From Candidatus Saccharimonadota bacterium (lineage in GTDB: Bacteria > Patescibacteriota > Saccharimonadia > Saccharimonadales > Saccharimonadaceae), in assembly GCA_017433245.1 (NCBI GenBank), contig JAFRHO010000011.1:1-43690 (forward strand): a stretch of DNA of 43,690 bases. The letters are read 5' to 3'. Made by a program: the position numbers and the translations under genes. The notes beneath the pieces were generated by a model. It did no database searches, was not told the DNA's origin, and was given only the letters and a program-made list of their open reading frames with translations. Each line of letters starts with the position of its first letter. Within the stretch, counting starts at the first letter, position 1. This document shows positions 31,298 to 38,709 of the stretch, piece after piece.

Positions 31298-32752
31298 ATG
31301 TGGAAGTGGCTAGGGAAACAAGTGCATCAGTCATGGGTGGTGGTGTGGCTATGCGTGGGAATTGTAGTGGGAGTGATAGTCGGGATGGTGTTGAGGGTGA
31401 ATTATTATGCGTCGCCGGTGTGGATTGCGGTGGTGATAGTGATGCTAGTGGTGGCATATTTGAAGCCGCGGTGCGTGGTGGTGGTGTTAGCGGTGATTGC
31501 AGGAATGGTGCTGGCGTTTGTGAGAATTACGAATGGACTTGTAGGGGAGGATTATGTACGGAAACTATATAACTGTGAAGTGGTGGTGAGCGGAGTGATA
31601 GAGGGAGAGCCGGAGACGGATGAGGATGTGACGAAGTTTAAGTTGAGCGATTTGAAATTTGGTGAGGAAGAGGTGGCGAGTGCGGGGAACATATACGTGA
31701 TGATGGGAAAGAATGAGGAATTGGCAAGAGAGGATAAGGTAGTGCTGAGCGGAAAGATGTTGGACGGATTCGGAACGTATGCAGGATATATGTATCGGCC
31801 GAAACTGGTGAAATGGGAACGACCAGAGCCGGGGTCATGGGTGCTAAACGTGCGGAATTGGTTCGCGGAGCGGATAAGGGGGTTGGTGCCTGAACCGGAG
31901 GTGCAGTTGGGATTATCGTATTTGCTGGGGTTGAAGACGGGACTACCGGATGAGTTGGATGAAAATTTACGAGTGGTGGGACTCACGCATATCGTGGTGG
32001 CGTCGGGGACACATTTGTCGATATTGGTGGAGGTGGCGAGGAAGATATTTGGGAGGTTGTCGCGATTTGCGGGGGTGCTGTTTGCTGGATTATTTGTGGT
32101 GTTTTTCATGGCGATGGTGGGGTGGACTCCGTCGATAATGCGAGCGGGACTGATGACTTTGCTAACACTAGTGGCGTGGTATTCGGGAAGGGTGGTGGCG
32201 CCGTGGCGCTTGATACTAATGGTGGCGGCGGCGACGATGATGATGCAGCCGAGTTTCGTGATAAACATGGGATGGCAGTTGTCGTTTGCATCGTATGGTG
32301 GGATTATGCTACTGGGGCCGAAGTTGGTGAAGTATTTTTATGGTGCGAGGAAGCCGGAAATGATTGGGTCTCTGATATTGACGACTGTGGCGGCGACGAT
32401 GATGACGCTGCCGATTATCTTGTATCATTATGGAATGATGTCGCTAGTGTCGGTGGTGGCGAATTTGTTGATACTACCGACGTTGCCGTGGGTGATGGGG
32501 CTTACGTTTATGACTGGTGTGGTGGCTGGGGTGCCGTGGATTGAGGTAGTGGTGGCTTGGTGTGCTACGAAAATGTTGGATTATCATATGGCGGTGGTGG
32601 GGTGGTTTGCAAGGATGCGGGAGTTTGTGGTGGAGATGCCGCGGTACCAGTGGTGGGTGTTTTTGACATATATGATAATTGTTGGCGTGATGACTGGAGG
32701 ATTGATTTGGAAAAAACGCCGAAAAGTGGTAGAATTAAGAGAAGTTGAATAA
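31298..32752 (+). CDS. comEC: ComEC/Rec2-family DNA uptake channel
   Basis: ComEC carries single-stranded DNA across the cytoplasmic membrane during transformation. The 484-aa protein has two N-terminal membrane helices, an OB-like extracytoplasmic region (CEVVVSGVIEGEPETDEDVTKFKL), and the competence-domain signature GLTHIVVASGTHLSIL followed by about eight membrane helices. The C-terminal metallo-beta-lactamase domain of long ComEC proteins is absent. The plus strand is extremely G-rich. No strong ribosome-binding site is visible before the ATG at 31298. The PilB-like ATPase further right could belong to the same uptake machinery. Confidence 0.93.
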   Translation: MWKWLGKQVHQSWVVVWLCVGIVVGVIVGMVLRVNYYASPVWIAVVIVMLVVAYLKPRCVVVVLAVIAGMVLAFVRITNGLVGEDYVRKLYNCEVVVSGVIEGEPETDEDVTKFKLSDLKFGEEEVASAGNIYVMMGKNEELAREDKVVLSGKMLDGFGTYAGYMYRPKLVKWERPEPGSWVLNVRNWFAERIRGLVPEPEVQLGLSYLLGLKTGLPDELDENLRVVGLTHIVVASGTHLSILVEVARKIFGRLSRFAGVLFAGLFVVFFMAMVGWTPSIMRAGLMTLLTLVAWYSGRVVAPWRLILMVAAATMMMQPSFVINMGWQLSFASYGGIMLLGPKLVKYFYGARKPEMIGSLILTTVAATMMTLPIILYHYGMMSLVSVVANLLILPTLPWVMGLTFMTGVVAGVPWIEVVVAWCATKMLDYHMAVVGWFARMREFVVEMPRYQWWVFLTYMIIVGVMTGGLIWKKRRKVVELREVE

Positions 32753-32773
32753 CAATTTTGATGGGAGAATAAT

Positions 32774-33475
32774 ATGTCAGGACATAGTAAATGGGCTACG
32801 ACCAAACGACAGAAAGCAGTAGTGGATGCGAAGCGAGGCGCATTGTTTACAAAGATTGGGAACCAGATTGCGATTGCGGCGAGGGCTGGAACGGATCCGG
32901 CGATGAATCCGTCGCTTGCTATGGTGCTTGAAAAGGCTCGACTTGCGAACATGCCAAAGGCGAATATTGAGCGGGCGATTGCGCGTGTGGCAGACAAATC
33001 AGCGGCGGCTTTGATTGAGGAGGTGTATGAAGCGTATGGTCCTGGTGGAGTAGGGATTGTGATAGAAGTGGCGACGGATAACAAGAATCGTACCCTGCCG
33101 GAAGTACGACATACTTTGGACAAGAATGGTGGGCGAATGGCAGAATCTGGTTCGGTGATGTTCCAGTTTAAGAGGAAGGGCGTGATTGAGGTATCGGAAA
33201 AAGGCGATGAAGCGATGATGGCGGCGCTTGATGCGGGCGCGGAAGATGTATCGGATGAGGATGATGGTACAGCTATCTATACCGATGCATCGGATTTGAT
33301 GAAAGTGCGGGGAGCCCTCGTGGACGGTGGACTCACGGTGACTTCAGCAGAACTACAGTATGTGCCGTCGAGTTATGTGCCGGTAGAAGGTGAGAATGCG
33401 GAAAAATTGGAGAAATTACTATCGGCTGTGGATGATTTGGACGACGTGACGAACGTGTATACTAATGCGGAATAA
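32774..33475 (+). CDS. yebC: YebC/TACO1-family protein
   Basis: The 233-aa protein begins SGHSKWATTKRQKAVVDAKRGALFTKI and has the family's ARLANMPKANIERAIARV, EVYEAYGPGGVGIVIEVATDNKNRT and LPEVRHTLDKNGGRMAESGSV. YebC-type proteins are described as transcription regulators (PmpR) and, more recently, as translation factors that help ribosomes on proline-rich stretches. It follows comEC by 21 nt, with GGGAG before the ATG, so co-transcription is likely. Confidence 0.96.
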   Translation: MSGHSKWATTKRQKAVVDAKRGALFTKIGNQIAIAARAGTDPAMNPSLAMVLEKARLANMPKANIERAIARVADKSAAALIEEVYEAYGPGGVGIVIEVATDNKNRTLPEVRHTLDKNGGRMAESGSVMFQFKRKGVIEVSEKGDEAMMAALDAGAEDVSDEDDGTAIYTDASDLMKVRGALVDGGLTVTSAELQYVPSSYVPVEGENAEKLEKLLSAVDDLDDVTNVYTNAE

Positions 33476-33513
33476 ACAATTTGTTTGATTTTTATTATGA
33501 GGGGATGGTTTTG

Positions 33514-33522
33514 TGATACAAT
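33514..33522 (+). promoter_or_regulatory. pyrG promoter
   Basis: TGATACAAT near 33514-33522 is a plausible extended -10, followed by a ~35-nt leader with AAGGAGG. Confidence 0.45.
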
Positions 33523-33559
33523 GATAAAATAATTGTTTAGGCGTCAGAAGGAGGTTTTA

Positions 33560-35218
33560 ATGCAAAATAAAAAGTGTAAGTATATATTTGTAACTGGTGG
33601 GGTGCTATCGGGGGTCGGTAAAGGAATTACGGCGGCCTCAATCGGAGCGATACTGAAAGCGAAAGGTTATAAAGTAACGATGCAAAAATGTGACCCGTAT
33701 CTCAATGTAGATGCGGGTCTTTTGAATCCGGTGGAACATGGGGAATGTTTCGTGACGCATGATGGAGTGGAGACGGACTTGGACCTCGGGCACTATGAGA
33801 GGTTTTTGGATTTTGAGACATCGAAATACTCGATTACTCTGAGTGGTTCGATATATAAAGAATTGATTGAGCGTGAACGAGCGGGAGGGTTCCATGGGAA
33901 GACGGTGCAGCTGGTGCCGCATTTTACGGGACTGGTGTGTGAAAAGATTGAAAAGGCCTCGGCGGAGTCAGATATCCATATTGTGGAGATAGGTGGAACG
34001 GTGGGAGATTACGAGGGATTGCCGTTTGTGGAGGCGATTCGATTGTTTGCCAATAAAGTGGGACGACGGAATTGTCTTTATGTGTCGGTGGTATATGTGC
34101 CATTTATTCATACATCGAACGAATTAAAAACCAAGCCAGCACAGAATGCTTTGAAGGATCTTCGTGGGTTTGGGATAATTCCGGATGTGGTGTGCGTGAG
34201 GACGGAGGAGCCGTGCCCGAGGGAGATTTGTGAGAAGATTGCGGCGTTTTCGGGAATTTCGTCTGACGCAGTGGTGAATTTGCCAGATATTAATTCGGTT
34301 TATGATGTACCGTTTAACGTGTTGAAGTCGGGAGTGCTTGCGATTTTGAATGATTTTGTGGGGGATGTGTCCGAGCCGGATATGAATCGATGGTTGGAGT
34401 TTTCGCGGAGACGAGCAAAGGAATATGCGAAGACGGTGCGGATAGGGCTAGTGGCGAAATACGTGGGGAATGATGATACATATATGTGTGTGACAGAGGC
34501 ACTCAAAGCGGCTGCTGCTTGGGATAAAGTAAATCTAGAGCTTAAGTGGGTAAATGCGGAAGAAGTTGAGAAAAACGTAGGATTACTAAAGGGATTAGAC
34601 GGAATTGTGGTGCCGGGAGGGTTTGGTGCGAGAGGAGTAGAGGGGAAGATTCGGGCGGCGAAGTATGCGCTGGAACATGATGTGCCGTATTTGGGACTAT
34701 GTTTAGGATTACAGGTGGCTTGCATTGCGGCGGCGCGTCGGGGTGGCGTGAAGGATGCAAATTCGGAAGAGTTTGGGGCGAACGAGAAGGATGCGAACAA
34801 TGTGATATATATAATGGAAGGGCAAAAAGGGAAGGAGTCGACAGGTGGGACGATGCGGCTAGGAGATTATAAGGCGGTGCTGAAGTCTAAGACAAAGGTT
34901 GCGAAGCTTTATCGTAAGGCGGCGGAAAATGGTGAGTATAAATACGGGACGGAGACACTGGAGGATGGTGAAGTAGAGGTGATTGAGCGACACCGGCATC
35001 GTTATGAAGTGAATCAGAGATTTTTGGACGAGATTAGGGCTGGTGGAGTGGAAGTGTCGGGATTATCACCGGACGGAAAGTTGGTAGAATATGTGGAGGC
35101 ACCTTTGTGTCGGTTTTTTGTGGCTACGCAAGCGCATCCAGAGTTCAAATCTAGGCCGCTACATCCGCATCCTTTGTTCAGAGGGTTTGTAAAAGCAGCA
35201 GGAAGCGTAAAAAAATAA
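33560..35218 (+). CDS. pyrG: CTP synthase
   Basis: PyrG aminates UTP to CTP with glutamine and ATP. The 552-aa protein has the synthetase domain (KYIFVTGGVLSGVGKGITAASIG, then DPYLNVDAGLLNPVEHGECFV and DLDLGHYERF) and the class I glutaminase domain with the nucleophile in YLGLCLGLQVA and HPEF near the end. The ATG at 33560 is chosen over upstream in-frame codons because AAGGAGG lies 6 nt before it. Full-length and apparently functional; glutaminase Cys, His and Glu are present. Confidence 0.98.
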   Translation: MQNKKCKYIFVTGGVLSGVGKGITAASIGAILKAKGYKVTMQKCDPYLNVDAGLLNPVEHGECFVTHDGVETDLDLGHYERFLDFETSKYSITLSGSIYKELIERERAGGFHGKTVQLVPHFTGLVCEKIEKASAESDIHIVEIGGTVGDYEGLPFVEAIRLFANKVGRRNCLYVSVVYVPFIHTSNELKTKPAQNALKDLRGFGIIPDVVCVRTEEPCPREICEKIAAFSGISSDAVVNLPDINSVYDVPFNVLKSGVLAILNDFVGDVSEPDMNRWLEFSRRRAKEYAKTVRIGLVAKYVGNDDTYMCVTEALKAAAAWDKVNLELKWVNAEEVEKNVGLLKGLDGIVVPGGFGARGVEGKIRAAKYALEHDVPYLGLCLGLQVACIAAARRGGVKDANSEEFGANEKDANNVIYIMEGQKGKESTGGTMRLGDYKAVLKSKTKVAKLYRKAAENGEYKYGTETLEDGEVEVIERHRHRYEVNQRFLDEIRAGGVEVSGLSPDGKLVEYVEAPLCRFFVATQAHPEFKSRPLHPHPLFRGFVKAAGSVKK

Positions 35219-35234
35219 GCCCTTGTGGGCTTAT
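35215..35234. terminator. terminator shared by pyrG and the basic peptide gene
   Basis: ATAAGCCC and GGGCTTAT pair around TTGT. On the minus strand the stem is followed by a run of seven T, an ideal terminator for the 34-aa gene. On the plus strand the tail is not T-rich, and the stem includes the pyrG stop codon. Confidence 0.85.
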
Positions 35235-35235
35235 G

Positions 35236-35340
35236 CTAGCGGCCGTTTTTCAAACGAGGATGTTTGCGTTTGTCGCTGTGCTTGTGATTGTTGTTGCGGT
35301 TCTGTTTCGCAACGATTTTCATTTTGAATTTTCTTGCCAT
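35236..35340 (-). CDS. 34-aa highly basic peptide
   Basis: A complete small gene lies between pyrG and tRNA-Ser(TGA). The reverse strand has TGGTATAAT, six bases, then ATG at 35340, 34 codons and TAG, followed immediately by a T-tailed hairpin. The peptide starts MARKFKMKIVAKQNRNNN and is rich in Lys, Arg, His and Asn, with no acidic residue except one Asp. The composition suggests an RNA-binding or ribosome-associated protein, but it does not match bL34, bL36, bTHX or the Cox24-like family as I know them. Promoter, start, stop and terminator together are strong evidence that it is real. Function unknown. Confidence 0.75.
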   Translation of the reverse strand: MARKFKMKIVAKQNRNNNHKHSDKRKHPRLKNGR

Positions 35341-35346
35341 GGGGTT

Positions 35347-35355
35347 ATTATACCA
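35347..35355 (-). promoter_or_regulatory. leaderless promoter of the basic peptide gene
   Basis: The reverse strand TGGTATAAT has its hexamer at 35347-35352, six bases before the ATG at 35340. Confidence 0.7.
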
Positions 35356-35370
35356 TATTTTGCTAAGTTA

Positions 35371-35379
35371 TGGTATAAT
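35371..35379 (+). promoter_or_regulatory. tRNA-Ser(TGA) promoter
   Basis: TGGTATAAT has its hexamer at 35374-35379, seven bases before the tRNA. It is back to back with the basic-peptide promoter, 20 nt away on the other strand. Confidence 0.7.
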
Positions 35380-35386
35380 TGGAGAT

Positions 35387-35472
35387 GGAAGGGTGGCCGA
35401 GTGGTTGATGGCACTGGTCTTGAAAACCAGCAGATTAACGTCTCGCAGGTTCGAATCCTGTCCCTTCCGCCA
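35387..35472 (+). tRNA. tRNA-Ser(TGA), CCA encoded
   Basis: Acceptor GGAAGGG/CCCTTCC, D-arm TGGCCGAGTGGTTGATGGC, anticodon stem CTGGT/ACCAG with loop CTTGAAA (anticodon TGA), variable arm, T-arm GGTTCGAATCC, discriminator G and CCA. Decodes UCA. Confidence 0.97.
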
Positions 35473-35503
35473 TAGGAGCGCCAAGAATGGCGTTTTTTTG
35501 TTG

Positions 35504-36964
35504 TTAGTCGATGTCGAGGTCGGGGGTGTAGGTGGCGTTGATACCGAGATTAGTGAGAGTAATCATTTCGTTGTCAGAAAGCATGTGGGTGGAGTGGAGT
35601 TCGGTGTTGGCGAGTTTGGGGAGGGTCTCGAGGGCTTTCTTGGCGACTGGATTAGTAGTGGAGCAAATGGAGAGGGCGATTAAAACTTCGCTAAGATCGA
35701 GGTAGTTGGCTTTGAAATTGGAAATTCGGTTTTTGATGTCGAGGATGGGGGTGAGGACGGTAGGAGCAATGAGATCGACGGAGTCCGGGATGCGGGTGAT
35801 AGTTTTGAGGGCATTAAGAATAGTGCTGGAGACAGGGGAAAGATAATCAGTACGGCGACCAGTAACGTAGCGTTTGCCGACTTTAATACAGGCACTAGGA
35901 TGGCCGGAGGATTTGAGTTTGTCGAAGGCGTGGGAGACGACGGTGCGTTCGCTTTCGTCGATGCCGAGTTTATTCATGAGGAGTTTGATGCGTTCAGGAA
36001 CTTCGGGGCCGACGAGACCTTTCTTTAAATCGGCGAGGGCACGGTAATAGCGGCGAATGATTTCGTCTTTGGCGGCGCGCTGGATGGCCTTGTCGTCGGT
36101 GATACATTCGCCGATGACGTTGACGCCCATGTCGGTGGGTGAGTAATAAATGTCGCGACCGGTGATGCGGTGAAGGATTTCCTTAAGGACTGGGAAGATG
36201 TCGAGATCACGATTATAATTGACGACTTGTTCGCCGTAGTGGTCGAGGTGGAAGTGGTCTATCATGTTAATGTCGCCAAGGTCGGCGGTGGCGGCTTCGT
36301 AGGCAACATTAACTGGGTGGTTAAGTGGTAGTGACCAAACAGGGAAGGTTTCGAACTTGGCGTAGCCGGCATTGACGCCTTTTTTGTATTCATGGTAGAG
36401 CTGAGAGAGGCTGGTGGCGAGTTTGCCGGAGCAGGGGCCGGGGGCGGAAACGACGACGAGGGGTCTGGTTGTCTCGATATAAGGATTGGCGCCGTAGCCT
36501 TCGTCGGAAACGATGGTAGCGACATCGGTGGGGTAGCCTTTGGTGAAGGTGTGGAAGTAGGTTTTGATTTTGTAATCTTTGAGTTTGCGGGCGAAATCTT
36601 CGGCTTTTTTCTGGCCTTTGAACATGGTGATAACGACGGAGCTGACGTAGAGGTCGCGGGCGCGGAGGAATTCGATGAGGCGGAGGATTTCGGTTTCGTA
36701 GGAAATCATGTGGTCGGCGCGAATTTTGGCGTGTTCGATGGCGTCGGCGTTGATGCAAAGGATGATTTCGGCGTCGTCTTTGAATTCTTGGAGTAGTTTG
36801 ATTTTGAGGTCGGGTAGGAAGCCGGGGAGAGTACGGGCGGCGTGTTGGTCGTCGATGAGTTTGCCGCCGAATTCGAGGTAGAGTTTGTCGAACATTTTGA
36901 TGCGTTTTTCGATTTTTTTCTTCTGGACTTTTAAATACTTTGATGCATCAAAACATTTTTTCAT
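35504..36964 (-). CDS. DUF1846 family protein, 486 aa
   Basis: The protein matches the DUF1846 family along its length: KCFDASKYLKVQKKKIEKRI at the N-terminus, FGGKLIDDQHAARTLPGF, FTKGYPTDVATIVSDEGYGANPYIETTRPLVVVSAPGPCSGKLATSLSQLYHE, and HFHLDHYGEQVVNYNRDLDIFPVL. The APGPCSGK segment looks like a nucleotide-binding loop. Crystal structures exist for the family, but its biochemical role is not established as far as I know. AAGGAGG lies 7 nt before the ATG, after a TATAAT at 36989-36994. Monocistronic. Confidence 0.93.
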   Translation of the reverse strand: MKKCFDASKYLKVQKKKIEKRIKMFDKLYLEFGGKLIDDQHAARTLPGFLPDLKIKLLQEFKDDAEIILCINADAIEHAKIRADHMISYETEILRLIEFLRARDLYVSSVVITMFKGQKKAEDFARKLKDYKIKTYFHTFTKGYPTDVATIVSDEGYGANPYIETTRPLVVVSAPGPCSGKLATSLSQLYHEYKKGVNAGYAKFETFPVWSLPLNHPVNVAYEAATADLGDINMIDHFHLDHYGEQVVNYNRDLDIFPVLKEILHRITGRDIYYSPTDMGVNVIGECITDDKAIQRAAKDEIIRRYYRALADLKKGLVGPEVPERIKLLMNKLGIDESERTVVSHAFDKLKSSGHPSACIKVGKRYVTGRRTDYLSPVSSTILNALKTITRIPDSVDLIAPTVLTPILDIKNRISNFKANYLDLSEVLIALSICSTTNPVAKKALETLPKLANTELHSTHMLSDNEMITLTNLGINATYTPDLDID

Positions 36965-36988
36965 TTAGAACCTCCTTGTTATTTTATT

Positions 36989-36997
36989 ATTATAGCA
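36989..36997 (-). promoter_or_regulatory. promoter of the DUF1846 gene
   Basis: The reverse strand TGCTATAAT with hexamer 36989-36994 gives a short leader with AAGGAGG. Confidence 0.6.
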
Positions 36998-37050
36998 TGG
37001 GTTGGATGTTGGTGCGTGGGAGTATGTATAATATTCACGCATACATTTTC

Positions 37051-37078
37051 TTGACATGAGCAAAACCATCTATATAAT
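37051..37078 (+). promoter_or_regulatory. -35/-10 promoter of FISUMP gene 2
   Basis: TTGACA (37051-37056), a 16-nt spacer and TATAAT (37073-37078) form a near-perfect promoter. The ATG at 37086 is only seven bases further on, so the message should be leaderless. Confidence 0.8.
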
Positions 37079-37085
37079 TGTAAAC

Positions 37086-38618
37086 ATGAGTATTATGCAT
37101 AAAACTAAACTAATTATGCTATTATTAACTATAACTCTGCTTAGCGGTATAACTCTTGCTTCTACTAAAGCCTCTGCCGATACCGATTCCACTGATACGA
37201 TTAGCCTCACTGTCCCCATCGCTTGTACCATGACTGGTGAGAATACTTCTCATACTGCTACATTGGATCCTGGTACTTATTCTGGAGCAACTGGCAGTGA
37301 ATATGAAAACGGTATTGGCAAAACTACTCTCACTGCCATATGTAATGACGATAATGGCTTTTCCATTTATGCTATAGGATATACTAGTAATCAATATGAA
37401 GGAGAAAACCATACCAAGCTCATAGGGCAATCCACTAATAGCGCCATAGCTACTAAAGCCTATGCCTCAGGAGACACTACTTCCAACTGGTCCATGAAAC
37501 TAATCAAGATTACAGACGCTACTGTATCCTATAATCCACAAAACCTTACTATTCAAAGTGACACAGAAGGCACCTTTAGCAATTGGCACAGTGTACCAGA
37601 CACTTATACTAAAGTAGCAGAATATCACGCCAACACTGGTTCCTCTACCACAGACACCACTCTCGGTGTTAAACTAGAGACTACCTATGCCGCCTACATC
37701 TCATCTTCTCAACCAGCAGATACTTATGTAGGGCAAGTTAAATATACTATGGTACATCCATATGATGCTGCTGCGCCAGAAGGGCCTATGGGGCTATGTC
37801 AAGACAGCGATACTTGCATGCAACAACAAACCACTGCTTCGCTAGTGCTGAAACTTCCAAATGTGGGCGATACTACTACACTCTATGATGCCCGTGACAA
37901 CCAAGCCTACACCGTAGCTAAACTTGCCGATGGTAAATATTGGATGACTGAGAATCTCAATATAGCTGGTGGTACTGCACTTTCTAGTGAAGACACTGAC
38001 TTTGAATCAACTTATACTCTACCTACTACCAATGGCTGGACAGCGACGGATGGTAAGTTAGTCCTCCCAGCCTCAAGTATTTCAGGCTTCTCTAATAACA
38101 ATTATGCTTATGTTTATAATTCCGGTAATAAGACTAGTAATTGTTCTTCTTCTTCTGATTGTTATTCCTACTACTCCTGGGATGCAGCTACACTAGGCTC
38201 AGGTAGAGCTATAGCCGCAGAAAACACTGATGCGCCATATAGTATTTGCCCGAAGAACTGGAGATTGCCGACATCTGGTGCAACATCTAGCGAAGGTTGG
38301 AAACGTGGCGACTTTCACACACTAGCTACTAACTATGGTGCTAATCTAGAAAGCGATTACAAAGATTCGTCATCGGCTACTGGTGCAAATTTCTATAACA
38401 ACGCAGGTTCTGGCACTACGCCAAACTTTCTGCTCGCTGGCTACTACTACAGTCGGGTGTTCACCAATGGTGGTAGCAACGGCTACTACTGGTCGTCTAC
38501 TTCCACCTCTAATTCGTCGAACGCTCGCTACTTGTTCTTCAGTTCGAGTTACGTCAATTCAGCCAATGGCGACGGTCGCAAGGGCGGCTACTCGGTCCGA
38601 TGCTTGTTCGGCTCCTAG
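37086..38618 (+). CDS. secreted surface protein with FISUMP domain, copy 2
   Basis: The 510-aa paralogue of the protein at 29419-31158 has a signal peptide (to about residue 31), the shared beta-rich domain (TISLTVPIACTMT to ADTYVGQVKYTMVHP, about 38-225), then FISUMP landmarks: TLYDARDNQAYTVAKLADGKYWMTENLNI (about 265-293), YSICPKNWRLPTSG (about 385-398), GYYWSS (about 466) and GYSVRCLFGS at the end. A frame open to 37056 is rejected because it crosses the TTGACA/TATAAT promoter. As in copy 1, codons near the 3' end (from about 38400) become GC-rich and mostly NNY. The coding strand is also low in G. Probably an exposed adhesin-like protein. Confidence 0.88.
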   Translation: MSIMHKTKLIMLLLTITLLSGITLASTKASADTDSTDTISLTVPIACTMTGENTSHTATLDPGTYSGATGSEYENGIGKTTLTAICNDDNGFSIYAIGYTSNQYEGENHTKLIGQSTNSAIATKAYASGDTTSNWSMKLIKITDATVSYNPQNLTIQSDTEGTFSNWHSVPDTYTKVAEYHANTGSSTTDTTLGVKLETTYAAYISSSQPADTYVGQVKYTMVHPYDAAAPEGPMGLCQDSDTCMQQQTTASLVLKLPNVGDTTTLYDARDNQAYTVAKLADGKYWMTENLNIAGGTALSSEDTDFESTYTLPTTNGWTATDGKLVLPASSISGFSNNNYAYVYNSGNKTSNCSSSSDCYSYYSWDAATLGSGRAIAAENTDAPYSICPKNWRLPTSGATSSEGWKRGDFHTLATNYGANLESDYKDSSSATGANFYNNAGSGTTPNFLLAGYYYSRVFTNGGSNGYYWSSTSTSNSSNARYLFFSSSYVNSANGDGRKGGYSVRCLFGS

Positions 38619-38709
38619 CGTTAGCGTAGGTCTTTTGGCCTCCGTTCCCCAACTCTCTTAGGATAGTTTGGCATGTGGCTTTGATGGAGCAAGTGTGATG
38701 AAGTATTTG

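Noticed and set aside
32106-32544. Antisense and alternate frames within comEC
   Set aside because: The strongly G-rich coding strand removes stop codons in other frames; the ComEC motifs fix the true frame.
36392-36796. Long frames on both strands inside DUF1846 (Gly/Asp-rich and Arg/Pro-rich)
   Set aside because: They are shadows of the biased codons in the DUF1846 gene, with low-complexity translation.
37056-37085. Upstream ATG of FISUMP gene 2
   Set aside because: It overlaps the TTGACA box and lies before the TATAAT; the transcript should begin near 37085, at the ATG at 37086.
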